Shown in pieces: positions 37,876 through 46,659 of a DNA stretch of 64,000 bases. The stretch is from NCBI RefSeq assembly GCF_000754095.2, contig NZ_JQSG02000003.1:485397-549396 (forward strand). Reading direction: 5' to 3'. The translations under genes and the position numbers were made by a program. The notes beneath the pieces are model-generated. The model did no database searches and had not been told where the DNA came from. It saw nothing but the letters and a program-made list of their open reading frames with translations. Positions within the stretch are counted from its first letter, which is position 1; each line of letters starts with the position of its first letter. Source of the stretch: Acidihalobacter prosperus. Its GTDB lineage: Bacteria > Pseudomonadota > Gammaproteobacteria > DSM-5130 > Acidihalobacteraceae.

Positions 37876-40257
37876 ATGGGAACTGAATACGTCCTCTGGT
37901 TCAACCAGGTGGGCATGCACAGCGTCGGCGAGGTCGGCGGCAAGAACGCCTCGCTGGGCGAAATGATCAGCCACCTGAGCGAACTCGGCGTGCAGGTCCC
38001 CAACGGCTTCGCCACCACGGCCGACGCCTACCGCGAGTTCCTCGCCCACGAATCCCTCGACGCGCGCATCCGCGCACGGCTCGACGCCCTCGACGTCGAC
38101 GACGTCAACGCCCTGGTGGCGGCCGGCGCGGAAATTCGCGGCTGGCTCATGGCCCAACCCTTCCCGCCGGCGCTGGAAGCCGCCATCCGCGAAGCCTACG
38201 CCCGCCTGGAGGCGGAAAGCGGCCCCGCGCCGTCCTTTGCCGTGCGCTCCTCCGCCACCGCCGAGGACCTGCCCGATGCCTCCTTCGCCGGCCAGCAGGA
38301 AACCCTGCTCAACGTCAGCGGCATCGACGCTATCCTCGACGCGGTACGCACCGTGTTCGCCAGCCTGTTCAACGACCGCGCCATCTCCTACCGCGTGCAC
38401 AAGGGCTTCGAGCACAGCGGCGTGGCTCTCAGCGCCGGCATCCAGCGCATGGTGCGCTCGGACATCGGCGCCAGCGGCGTGATGTTCAGCATCGACACCG
38501 AATCCGGCTTCCGCGACGTGGTCTTCGTGACCGCGTCCTACGGCCTCGGCGAGGCGGTGGTGCAGGGGTCGGTCAACCCGGACGAGTTCTACGTGCACAA
38601 GCCCACGCTGCAGGCCGGCAGGCCCGCCATCCTGCGCCGCACCCTCGGCGGCAAGGCCTCCAAGATCGTGTACGCGCCCGACGACCATCACGAAACCGTG
38701 GTCACCGTCGACACCGATCCCGCCGAGCGCCGCCGCTTCTGCATCGACGACGCCGACGTCGAGTCGCTGGCCCGCCAGGCGCTGCTGATCGAGCGGCACT
38801 ACGGCCGGCCGATGGACATCGAGTGGGGCAAGGACGGCCACGACGGCCAGGTCTACGTGCTGCAGGCGCGCCCCGAGACCGTGCACAGCCACAGCGCGCA
38901 GTCGATGATGCGCTACCAGCTCAACGACAAGCGCCCGCGCAAGGTGCTCACCGAGGGCCGCTCGGTCGGCGACCGCATCGGTGCCGGCACCGTGCGCGTG
39001 ATCCACGACCTCAGCGAGATGGACAAGGTGCGCGACGGCGACGTGCTGGTCACCGGCATGACCGACCCCGACTGGGAGCCGGTGATGAAACGCGTGGCGG
39101 CGGTGGTCACCGACCGCGGCGGCCGCACCTGCCACGCCGCCATCATCGCGCGCGAGCTGGGCATTCCGGCGGTGGTCGGCACCGGGCAGGCGACCGAGCA
39201 GCTCGTGGACGGCACCGAGGTCACCGTCTCCTGCGCCGAGGGCGACACCGGCCACGTCTACGCGGGCCGGCTGGACTTCTCGGTGGACAAGATCAGCACC
39301 GGCGCCATGCCCGAGATCCCGGTCAAGATCATGATGAACGTGGGCAACCCCGACCGTGCCTTCGCCTTCGCCGGCATCCCGCACCGCGGCGTCGGCCTCG
39401 CCCGGCTGGAGTTCATCATCAACCGCATGATCGGCATCCATCCCAAGGCGCTGCTCGAATTCGACCGCCTGCCCAGCGAACTGCAGGACGAGATCCGCGA
39501 GCGCATCGAGGCCTACGGCGATCCGATCGAGTTCTACGTCCGCCGCCTCGCCGAGGGCATCGCCACCATCGGCGCGGCCTTCGCGCCGGAAACGGTGATC
39601 GTGCGCCTGTCCGACTTCAAGTCGAACGAATACGCCAACCTCCTCGGCGGCCACCGCTACGAGCCGGACGAGGAAAACCCGATGCTCGGCTTCCGCGGCG
39701 CCTCGCGCTACATCTCCGAGGAGTTCCGTCCCTGCTTCGAGCTGGAGTGCCGCGCGGTGCGCTACGTGCGCGAGACCATGGGGCTTACGAACGTGCAGAT
39801 CATGATCCCCTTCGTGCGCACCGTGGACGAGGCACGCCAGGTCACCGAGCTGCTGGCCGCCAACGGCCTCGCGCGCGGACAGGCCGGACTCAAGGTGATG
39901 ATGATGTGCGAACTGCCGTCCAACGCGCTGCTCGCCGACGACTTCCTCGAATACTTCGACGGCTTCTCGATCGGCTCCAACGACATGACCCAGCTGACCC
40001 TGGGCCTCGACCGCGACTCGGGCGTGGTCGCCGGGCTGTTCGACGAGCGCAACCCGGCGGTGCTGCGCCTGCTCGGCATGTCCATCGAGGCCTGCCGCAA
40101 GGCCGGCAAGTACGTCGGCATCTGCGGCCAGGGGCCGTCCGACCACCCGGATCTCGCCGAGTGGCTGATGGCCCAGGGCATCGAGAGCATCTCGCTCAAC
40201 CCCGACACCGTCATCCCCACCTGGCTGCGCCTGGCCGAGACCGCCGGCGCAAGCTGA
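37876..40257 (+). CDS. ppsA: Phosphoenolpyruvate synthase
   Basis: A 793-residue enzyme converting pyruvate, ATP and water to PEP, AMP and Pi; length equals E. coli PpsA (792). The ATP-grasp domain has [21 protein letters not shown]. The swivelling phosphohistidine domain has [23 protein letters not shown] (His phosphorylated). The C-terminal PEP-binding domain has [17 protein letters not shown] and CGQGPSDHP. The ATG at 37876 lies 6 bases after AGGAG. It directs carbon to gluconeogenesis, in line with autotrophic growth. Confidence 0.98.
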   Translation: MGTEYVLWFNQVGMHSVGEVGGKNASLGEMISHLSELGVQVPNGFATTADAYREFLAHESLDARIRARLDALDVDDVNALVAAGAEIRGWLMAQPFPPALEAAIREAYARLEAESGPAPSFAVRSSATAEDLPDASFAGQQETLLNVSGIDAILDAVRTVFASLFNDRAISYRVHKGFEHSGVALSAGIQRMVRSDIGASGVMFSIDTESGFRDVVFVTASYGLGEAVVQGSVNPDEFYVHKPTLQAGRPAILRRTLGGKASKIVYAPDDHHETVVTVDTDPAERRRFCIDDADVESLARQALLIERHYGRPMDIEWGKDGHDGQVYVLQARPETVHSHSAQSMMRYQLNDKRPRKVLTEGRSVGDRIGAGTVRVIHDLSEMDKVRDGDVLVTGMTDPDWEPVMKRVAAVVTDRGGRTCHAAIIARELGIPAVVGTGQATEQLVDGTEVTVSCAEGDTGHVYAGRLDFSVDKISTGAMPEIPVKIMMNVGNPDRAFAFAGIPHRGVGLARLEFIINRMIGIHPKALLEFDRLPSELQDEIRERIEAYGDPIEFYVRRLAEGIATIGAAFAPETVIVRLSDFKSNEYANLLGGHRYEPDEENPMLGFRGASRYISEEFRPCFELECRAVRYVRETMGLTNVQIMIPFVRTVDEARQVTELLAANGLARGQAGLKVMMMCELPSNALLADDFLEYFDGFSIGSNDMTQLTLGLDRDSGVVAGLFDERNPAVLRLLGMSIEACRKAGKYVGICGQGPSDHPDLAEWLMAQGIESISLNPDTVIPTWLRLAETAGAS

Positions 40258-40263
40258 CCCCCC

Positions 40264-40288
40264 GGGAGCGCCCGCCACGGGCGCTCCC
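40264..40288 (+). terminator. Hairpin after ppsA
   Basis: GGGAGCGCCC (40264-40273) pairs perfectly with GGGCGCTCCC (40279-40288) around a 5-base loop. There is no T-run, so termination is probable rather than certain. Confidence 0.5.
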
Positions 40289-40411
40289 GCCATTCGTCCG
40301 TTTCCCGGACCAATCATGCAACGCTGGCCGTGCGTCCTGCGTGCTGATCCCATATAAGGCCGCCCGGCCATGCAGGAGGCAATCCGTTACGCCCTCCTCG
40401 GGAGAAGACCC

Positions 40412-40513
40412 ATGAAACCCGTTTCGATCTATCTGATCTACACGCTCGTGGTCCTCGCCATTCTGCTGCTCGATGCAGCCCAGAAGGCGCTCGGCGCCGG
40501 CTGGGCGACCTGA
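40412..40513 (+). CDS. Small single-helix membrane protein (33 residues)
   Basis: Encodes [20 protein letters not shown] followed by a short tail ([13 protein letters not shown]). GGGAGAAG precedes the ATG at good distance, so translation is plausible. One transmembrane helix fills most of the peptide. No function can be given. It lies alone in the 535-base stretch between ppsA and the LysR gene. The remaining 40514-40792 shows no gene I can support and turns AT-rich just before the LysR start. Confidence 0.45.
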   Translation: MKPVSIYLIYTLVVLAILLLDAAQKALGAGWAT

Positions 40514-40792
40514 CTCGCAGGCTGCAGCCTCACGCGCGCAGCGGCCCGGCAACAGCCGTGCGCAGCCCGCCAGCACCATCACCTCGCTCAAGTTGATCGT
40601 AACGATGAGCAAGAGGCGGGCGAGGAAGCCGCATTTGCTGGCGATAAGACCCTGTCGCCCACGTGCCGCGCAAACCAGGCAAGTCGTTTCCATGTGCAAA
40701 TCCAGCCAAACCGGAATCGCCGTCTATACTCACAAAACCGCGAAGTCGAATGAAGATTAATCATTTGAAATAATTATCAAAAAAGGTGGTAC

Positions 40793-41701
40793 ATGGACGA
40801 ACCCGGCAACCATCTGGTTTCCCGCTTGGGAGGAGACCGCCGGCTGACGTTCGAGCAGTTGCGGGTCTTTGTCACCGTGGCGAGCGACGGCGGCTTCGGC
40901 AAGGCCGGCGAGCTGCTGCACCGTTCGCAGTCCGCCATCTCGCAAAACCTGCAGCGCCTCGAAGACATCCTCGGCTACCGGCTGGTGATACGGCGGCAGG
41001 GGCACATCGACGGCCTCACGCAGGAAGGCCAGCGCTTCCTCGGTTACGCGCGCGACATCCTGGCGCGCATGGAGGACGCCGTGCAGGCCATCTGCCGCCC
41101 CGGACTGCGTGGACGCGTGCGCCTAGGCGTGACCGAGGATTTTGCCGTCGCCGAGCTGCATGGCGTGGTTTCACGCTGTCTTGACCGTAATCCGGATCTG
41201 CAGATCGAGATCACCTCGACCTTGTCGAACCGGATCACCGAGCAGCTCGACAGCCAGCAGCTCGACATCGCCATTTTCAAGCGCATCGTCCAGGCGGACG
41301 CGCCCGACCACGATTGCCGTATTCTGCGCAGCGATCCATTGCACTGGCTGTACCATCGACGCGTGGCTATCGATCATTTCGAGTCCGTCCCGCTGGTTGG
41401 CTTTCCCGACGGCTGCATTTACCGCGAAGCGGCGCTGCGCGCGCTCGATGCAGCCGGGCGACCCTGGTTTTTTGCCTACACGAGCGCCTCGTACCACAAT
41501 GTTCGCGGCGCGATCGCAGCCGGTCTGGGGGTCGGGTTTTTGCCACAGCCCCCCTTGAAGAACGCCCCACCCACTCTGACGGCCGACGAGGGTTTCCCGC
41601 CCTTGCCAGAGATCCAGCTGGCGATCTGCCAACGCGCGACCGACGAGGTTACCGCCCAGGTCGCCTCTTACATCATCAACGGTTATCGCCCGACACCCTG
41701 A
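40793..41701 (+). CDS. LysR-family transcriptional regulator
   Basis: A 302-residue regulator. The N-terminal winged helix is LTFEQLRVFVTVASDGGFGKAGELLHRSQSAISQNLQRLE (about residues 18-57), followed by a substrate-binding-type effector domain (about 105-295) beginning RGRVRLGVTEDFAV. AGGTGG precedes the ATG. No neighbour is divergently transcribed close by, so its target is unclear; the following Rrf2-MFS pair is one possibility. It is preceded by AT-rich sequence where its promoter and autoregulatory sites should lie. Confidence 0.93.
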   Translation: MDEPGNHLVSRLGGDRRLTFEQLRVFVTVASDGGFGKAGELLHRSQSAISQNLQRLEDILGYRLVIRRQGHIDGLTQEGQRFLGYARDILARMEDAVQAICRPGLRGRVRLGVTEDFAVAELHGVVSRCLDRNPDLQIEITSTLSNRITEQLDSQQLDIAIFKRIVQADAPDHDCRILRSDPLHWLYHRRVAIDHFESVPLVGFPDGCIYREAALRALDAAGRPWFFAYTSASYHNVRGAIAAGLGVGFLPQPPLKNAPPTLTADEGFPPLPEIQLAICQRATDEVTAQVASYIINGYRPTP

Positions 41702-41735
41702 CCTCCCCGCGCCTTCGGGTAGTCATGCGCGCCAA

Positions 41736-41765
41736 AACTGGATATTATTTATCCAGTTAATATCC
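41736..41765. promoter_or_regulatory. Overlapping palindromes before the Rrf2 gene (probable operator)
   Basis: AACTGGATA-TTATT-TATCCAGTT (41736-41758) is a perfect 9-5-9 inverted repeat; a second perfect repeat, GGATATTA with TAATATCC (41740-41765), overlaps it. The block is sharply AT-rich in GC-rich surroundings and lies 17 to 47 bases before the start codon, so it likely contains promoter and autoregulatory operator. Confidence 0.6.
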
Positions 41766-41782
41766 GCTCATGGGAGACCGCG

Positions 41783-42253
41783 ATGCGCATTGGGCAAGGC
41801 GTGGAATGGGGGCTGCACTGCTGTCTCACGCTGGCCTGGGCGGGCGGCAGCGAGCCATTGCCGACCGCCAGACTCGCGGCCCGCTTCGATCTGCCCGCGG
41901 CCTACCTCAACAAGTGTCTGCAGGCACTCGCACAGGCCGGCATACTTACCTCGACCGCCGGCAGCCGCGGCGGCTTCCGGCTCGCGCGCCCGCCCGCCGA
42001 CATCACGCTATGGGACGTGGTCGCCGCTATCGAGGGCGAGGCGCCTGCATTCCGCTGCACCGAAATCCGCCAGCGCGCCGGCGCGGATGCGGACGAATGC
42101 CGCCAGCCGTGCAGCGTGGCACAGGCGATGCACATCGCCGAGACTGCCTGGCGCGAGGCCCTGTCGCGCCAGACGCTCGCCGACGTGATGGCCGCATCGC
42201 CGCCGCACGCGCCGGCCCGCGCCCGACGCTGGTTCGAACTCAACCGCCGCTGA
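41783..42253 (+). CDS. Rrf2-family transcriptional regulator
   Basis: A 156-residue regulator. The winged helix is TARLAARFDLPAAYLNKCLQALAQAGILTSTAGSRGGFRLAR, the Rrf2 hallmark. The effector region has three cysteines (FRCTEI, then DECRQPC), spaced C-x13-C-x3-C. IscR and NsrR hold an iron-sulfur cluster with three cysteines in this region, but with other spacing, so a cluster or thiol switch is possible but unproven. GGGAG precedes the ATG. It is 55 bases upstream of an MFS exporter gene that it probably controls, and a palindromic operator lies just before it. Confidence 0.9.
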   Translation: MRIGQGVEWGLHCCLTLAWAGGSEPLPTARLAARFDLPAAYLNKCLQALAQAGILTSTAGSRGGFRLARPPADITLWDVVAAIEGEAPAFRCTEIRQRAGADADECRQPCSVAQAMHIAETAWREALSRQTLADVMAASPPHAPARARRWFELNRR

Positions 42254-42308
42254 GCTTGCGCCCCTACGGCGCAGATTTCGCCATTGGGTCGCGAGGAGAA
42301 TCTGGATA

Positions 42309-43481
42309 ATGAACATCCTGAAAATACCACGACGCCAGCTGACGCTCGCCCTGCTCGCGCTCGGCACCTTCACGGTGGGGACCGATGCCTTCGTCGTGGC
42401 CGGCGTGCTGCCCGCCATGGCGAAGGGTCTCGGCGTCACGCCGGCAGCGGCGGGATTGAGCGTGACCCTGTTCGCCCTGGTTTACGCGCTCGGCGCACCT
42501 CTACTCGCCGCGCTGACGGCTGGGCTGCCGCGACGGCGATTGCTGGTCGCGGCGCTCGCCACGCTCGCAGTGGCCAATCTGGCGGCCGCCAGCGCACGCC
42601 AACTGGACGAACTGCTCGCAAGCCGCGCCCTGGCCGCGCTCGGCGCCGCGGCTTACACGCCTGCGGCGGGCGCGCTGGCCGCAAGCTTGTTTGGTCCGCG
42701 CCATCGCGGACGGGCACTGTCGGTGGTGATCGGCGGCCTGACGCTGGCCACAGCGCTGGGCGTGCCGCTCGGCGGACTGGTCGCGCATTGGCTGAGCTGG
42801 CGCGACACCCTGGCCGGCGTCGGTCTGCTCGCCCTTGCGGTGGGCATCGCCCAGATATCGGCCGCCGGCGGTCAACCCGGCTTGCGAGCGCCCGGCCTGG
42901 GCGAACGTCTGGCTGCAGGATTCAGGCCCGGCGTGCCCGCCACGCTGCTGCTGACCATGATCGGCATGACCGCCAGCTACACGCTGTATCCCTACACCCT
43001 GCCCGTGATGACCGCGCTGGGCGCCTCGCCTCCCGCGGCCAACGGCGTCCTGTTTCTGTATGGCGCGGGCGCATTGCTCGGCAACCTGCTCTGCGGACAC
43101 GCCACCGATCGCTGGGGGTCGGAACGGGTGCTCGGCTGGGCCTATGTCGTGATGTGCGCCGCGTTCGCTCTGCTGCTGGCGGCATTCGCGCAGCCTGAGA
43201 CCCGCCCCGCGCTTCTGCCGGTCGCGGCCGCGCTCTGGGGCGGCTCGACCTGGTCGCAGACGCCGCCGCAGCAGCACCGGCTGATCGCGTTGGCCCCCGA
43301 CGCCGGTCAACTGCTGATTGCGCTGAACGCCTCGGCCATCTACTTGGGCATCGGCGCCGGGGCCGTGCTCGGCGGCCTCGCGATGCGCGCCGACGCCCAG
43401 ACGATTGTCTTGACGGGCCTGCTACTGGCGGCGCTGGCGCTGACCCTGCTGCGCCGACGCCCTCCGCCCGGCGGTGCCTAG
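42309..43481 (+). CDS. MFS transporter (drug/sugar exporter type)
   Basis: A 390-residue 12-helix major facilitator of the DHA1/AraJ type. It has a motif D1-like start (LALLALGTFTVGTDAFVVAGVLPAMAKGLGVTPAAAG), the loop 2-3 region GLPRRRLL and the motif C-like GALAASLFGPRHRGRALSVVIGG. Such proteins export drugs, sugars or amino-acid derivatives by proton antiport. The substrate is unknown. It follows the Rrf2 regulator on the same strand and is probably regulated by it. Confidence 0.9.
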   Translation: MNILKIPRRQLTLALLALGTFTVGTDAFVVAGVLPAMAKGLGVTPAAAGLSVTLFALVYALGAPLLAALTAGLPRRRLLVAALATLAVANLAAASARQLDELLASRALAALGAAAYTPAAGALAASLFGPRHRGRALSVVIGGLTLATALGVPLGGLVAHWLSWRDTLAGVGLLALAVGIAQISAAGGQPGLRAPGLGERLAAGFRPGVPATLLLTMIGMTASYTLYPYTLPVMTALGASPPAANGVLFLYGAGALLGNLLCGHATDRWGSERVLGWAYVVMCAAFALLLAAFAQPETRPALLPVAAALWGGSTWSQTPPQQHRLIALAPDAGQLLIALNASAIYLGIGAGAVLGGLAMRADAQTIVLTGLLLAALALTLLRRRPPPGGA

Positions 43482-43822
43482 TCGCGGCGCGCGGCTGCCG
43501 GCGGGCGACGGCGCGGCCCCTGTGCGTCCGGCGGCGACCCCAGTTCATCGATGCGATAGCCATCCGGATAGCTCGCACGCGGCAATCGCGTGCGCAGGAA
43601 CGGCCGACGCCGGGCGGGCGACGGCGCGGCGGCTCGCGCGCGCCGCCCGGCGCACCACGGTTTTTCATCGGCCTTACCCCTCCAGACATCCCGGGAAACC
43701 AACGTCATACGCGAATTCTATGAAACGCTGCCGGGCAACACGGCGTGCTTAGCGGAGAAAGCGACGGGGACGACTTGTACCGGGGGAATCAATCGTACTC
43801 AACGGCTGTTGAGGAGGGCATC
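43482..43822. other. Gap of 341 bases without a supported gene
   Basis: Between the MFS gene and the exported protein gene. A 76-codon minus-strand ORF (43478-43708) is arginine/proline-rich, lacks a ribosome site and looks like chance coding in GC-rich DNA. The last 100 bases are less GC-rich and should hold the promoter of the gene at 43823. Confidence 0.4.
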
Positions 43823-44518
43823 ATGAAGACGAGAACGCTGCAAGACATCGCACTGGCCATCGCCTGCTGTTGCATCACCACCCCGGCGCTCGCGTCCGGC
43901 ACGCCCGCGACGCGCGTGCTGACTGCCGGATACGCGCTGCCGGGCCATCACCGCGTCGATCTCAGCATAGACCCCGCCGGAGTCGTCCGCGAAAACTTCA
44001 CCTACGGCAAGGCACACGCGCTCGGGCGCAAACACGTCACCTACTGGATCAAGGGCGACACCGTGATCAGCCGCTTCAGCGAGCCCGGCGACACGGAGGC
44101 ACGGGCGCATCGCGTCACGCTTGCTCGTCCGCATGCCGCTGATCCGACGATCGGCGATATCCGCATCACGCCGACGCAGCGGCATGTGGAACTGTTCGGC
44201 CAGCAGGGGCGCGAGTATCGCATCAGCGCCCGTATCGACGGCCAGATGCGCAGCTGGACGGCCGTGCTGGCGGGTGGACCGAACGGGGATCGGCTGCGGC
44301 AGGCATTGCGGCAAGCCCTCACCGGGGTCGGCGACCTCCTGCCATCGCATGAGCTGGCCGCAACGCTGCGCGCCATCGAGGGCGACCCGCAGCTGCGACA
44401 CATGGCGCCGCTTGCCATCGGCGGCACGTTCCGGCTGGTCGCATTGAAATCGCAGCACGCATCACAGATACAGCTTCCCTCCATCCCGATCCATGAGGAA
44501 AACACGCCGCGCGCGTAA
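43823..44518 (+). CDS. Exported protein of unknown function
   Basis: A 231-residue protein with an N-terminal signal peptide (basic MKTRTLQD, hydrophobic IALAIACCCITTPALA, likely cleavage after ALASG or ALA). The mature part has no domain I recognise. It contains beta-rich segments (HRVDLSIDPAGVVRENFTYG, KHVTYWIKGDTVISRF) and a C-terminal helical third. GAGGAGGG precedes the ATG at 43823, strongly supporting this start. It stands alone, downstream of the MFS gene and upstream of rarD. Periplasmic location is likely; the two cysteines in the signal (ACCC) do not form a clear lipobox. Confidence 0.75.
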   Translation: MKTRTLQDIALAIACCCITTPALASGTPATRVLTAGYALPGHHRVDLSIDPAGVVRENFTYGKAHALGRKHVTYWIKGDTVISRFSEPGDTEARAHRVTLARPHAADPTIGDIRITPTQRHVELFGQQGREYRISARIDGQMRSWTAVLAGGPNGDRLRQALRQALTGVGDLLPSHELAATLRAIEGDPQLRHMAPLAIGGTFRLVALKSQHASQIQLPSIPIHEENTPRA

Positions 44519-44707
44519 CAGCGTTTCGATGGCATGTCGCGGCGAGTTCCTCGCCCGCGACATGCCATTTTGCGGCGCTCCCGAGCGGCAACTCGGTTTC
44601 TGCGGGACGCTACCGCATACCTGTCGCTTCGGTTATCCTCGGGTGCCTTCACCTGCCGCAATGCTGTCCCGAAACGGGGCGCGGCACCGCCTCCCCGAGG
44701 AAACCGC

Positions 44708-45664
44708 ATGTCTGATATCGGCACCCCGCGCAGCGGCCTGCTGTTCGGCATTACCGCCTATACGCTGTGGGGCGTGTTTCCGCTCTATTTCATGCAGCTG
44801 GCCTTCGCTTCGTCGATCGAGATCGTGGCCGACCGCATCCTCTGGTCGCTGCTGCTTTGCGCCGCCATCCTGGCGGCGACCGGGCGCCTGGGCGATGTCG
44901 TGCAGATGCTGCGCACGCCGCGCCAGCTCGGCTACCTCGCCACAGCCGCCTGCTTCATCAGCCTGAACTGGCTGGGTTACGTCTATGCCGCCAATCACGG
45001 GCAGGTGCTGCAGGCCTCGCTGGGATACTTCATCAACCCGCTGGTGACGGTACTGCTTGCCGTGGTGATCCTGCGCGAGCGGCTACGGCCGCTGCAGTGG
45101 GCAGCCATCGGCCTGGCACTGGTCGCGGTGCTCTGCATCGGCTTCGCCTATGGGCATCCGCCGTGGATCGCCTTGCTGCTGGCCTTCAGCTTCGGGTTTT
45201 ACGGCTTGGCCAAAAAGTTCGCCGGACGTCGCGTGGGCGCGGTGCAGAGCCTGACCATCGAAACCCTGCTGCTCAGCCCGCTGGCGCTGCTGGTGCTGCT
45301 ATGGCTGGGTGCACGCGGCGAGACGCATTTCACCTACGACGGGCTGACCTCGCTGCTGCTGCTCGCCTCGACCGGACTGGTCACCACCGTGCCGCTGACC
45401 AGCTTCGCCGCCGCCGCGCGCCGGCTGCCGCTGAGCACCCTCGGCATGCTGCAGTACATCGCGCCGATCCTGCAGTTCATCGTGGGTTATGCCGTGGTGC
45501 ACGAGCCGATGTCGCCGCTGCGCTGGGTCGGCTTCGCGCTGATCTGGGTGGCGCTGGCCGTGTTCAGCGCCGATGCGATTTCGGTTGGACATCAGGGCAG
45601 GCAGGCGGCGAAGGCCGCCCGCGAACGCGAGGCGCTCGCCGCGCTCAATCAGGAAGTGCATTGA
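44708..45664 (+). CDS. rarD: RarD-type EamA transporter
   Basis: A 318-residue inner-membrane protein of the drug/metabolite transporter superfamily with ten helices in two EamA repeats. RSGLLFGITAYTLWGVFPLYF and NHGQVLQASLGYFINPLVTVLLAVVILRERL are typical of RarD (chloramphenicol-sensitive protein). The ATG at 44708 fits the family; a longer frame is open upstream. Substrate unknown. Its last 20 bases overlap the end of the convergent deacetylase-like gene. Confidence 0.93.
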   Translation: MSDIGTPRSGLLFGITAYTLWGVFPLYFMQLAFASSIEIVADRILWSLLLCAAILAATGRLGDVVQMLRTPRQLGYLATAACFISLNWLGYVYAANHGQVLQASLGYFINPLVTVLLAVVILRERLRPLQWAAIGLALVAVLCIGFAYGHPPWIALLLAFSFGFYGLAKKFAGRRVGAVQSLTIETLLLSPLALLVLLWLGARGETHFTYDGLTSLLLLASTGLVTTVPLTSFAAAARRLPLSTLGMLQYIAPILQFIVGYAVVHEPMSPLRWVGFALIWVALAVFSADAISVGHQGRQAAKAAREREALAALNQEVH

Positions 45665-46592
45665 GCGGGGCGTATTCCAGCAATGCCTTGACGTGCGCGG
45701 CCACGCTGCGGCCCAACGCAGGCAGCGCGTAGCCGCCCTCCAGCGCCGATACCAGGCGGCCGTGGCAATGACGTTCGGCGACGTCGAGCAGACGCCGCGT
45801 GATCCAGTCGTAATCGGCCTCGGTCAGCGCCAGGTGGGCCAACGGGTCGTCGCGGTGCGCGTCGAAACCGGCGGACACGAGCACGAGTTCGGGCGCGAAC
45901 GCTTCCAACGTCGGCATCACGCGTGCCTCGAAGGCCTGCCGGTAGGCGGCGCCGTCCGTGCCCGCAGGCAGCGGCACGTTGACGATGTGATCACTGCACG
46001 TGTCGGCGCCGGAGTAGGGGTACAGCGGGCTCTCGAAGGTCGAACACAACAACACGCGCGGCTCGTCGCGGAAAGCCGCTTCCGTACCGTTGCCGTGATG
46101 TACGTCGAAATCGACGATGGCGACACGTGCCAGCCCGTGCGCGGACAGCGCGTGCGCCGCGCCCACGGCGACGTTGTTGTAGAGACAGAAACCCATCGCG
46201 CGCGCCGGCTCGGCATGGTGGCCCGGCGGGCGCACGGCACAGAAGGCGCGGTGCGTCGGGCCGGTCATCACGCGGTCCACCGCCGTCACCACCGCACCCG
46301 CCGCGTGGCGGGCGGCTTCCAGGCTGTGTGGCGAGATCACGGTGTCTTCGTCCAGCCGTGCGCTGCCATCCGCGGGCGCTGCCGCCTCCAGGGCATCGAG
46401 GTAGGCCGCGGCGTGCACCCGCAACAGCTGCTCGCGGGTCGCGGCCGGCGGCTCGACATGCTGCAGCAGGCCGTCGAGCCCGGCCGCGATGAGCTGATCG
46501 CCGATGGCGCCGAGACGGGCCGGCGACTCTGGGTGCCCGGCGCCGGTCTGGTGAGCCCGGCAGACCGGATGGCTGAACATCAACACCGACAT
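45645..46592 (-). CDS. Histone-deacetylase-family (AcuC-like) enzyme
   Basis: A 315-residue arginase/deacetylase-fold enzyme. The zinc and catalytic motifs are intact: RPPGHHAEPARAMGFCLYNN with the catalytic His pair, and AIVDFDVHHGNGTEAAF with Asp/His zinc ligands; VSAGFDAHRDDPLA gives the second Asp. Bacterial members deacetylate acetyl-lysine (AcuC) or small acetylated amines. It is divergent, with 67 bases between, from a Pat-type protein acetyltransferase, suggesting an opposed acetylation-deacetylation pair. ATG at 46592 is taken; another lies 4 codons in. Confidence 0.92.
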   Translation of the reverse strand: MSVLMFSHPVCRAHQTGAGHPESPARLGAIGDQLIAAGLDGLLQHVEPPAATREQLLRVHAAAYLDALEAAAPADGSARLDEDTVISPHSLEAARHAAGAVVTAVDRVMTGPTHRAFCAVRPPGHHAEPARAMGFCLYNNVAVGAAHALSAHGLARVAIVDFDVHHGNGTEAAFRDEPRVLLCSTFESPLYPYSGADTCSDHIVNVPLPAGTDGAAYRQAFEARVMPTLEAFAPELVLVSAGFDAHRDDPLAHLALTEADYDWITRRLLDVAERHCHGRLVSALEGGYALPALGRSVAAHVKALLEYAPLNALPD

Positions 46593-46659
46593 GTCGTATT
46601 CCCGAAAGCAGGCATCCGCTAAGCTTACCACTCGCCCGCCGGCCATCGAGGGAACCCCC

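Noticed and set aside
37834-40371. 845-codon minus-strand ORF opposite ppsA
   Set aside because: Antisense shadow produced by strong third-position GC in ppsA; composition (His, Val, Asp-rich) is not that of a real protein.
43478-43708. 76-codon minus-strand ORF
   Set aside because: Arg/Pro-rich composition, no ribosome site, no homology that I recognise.
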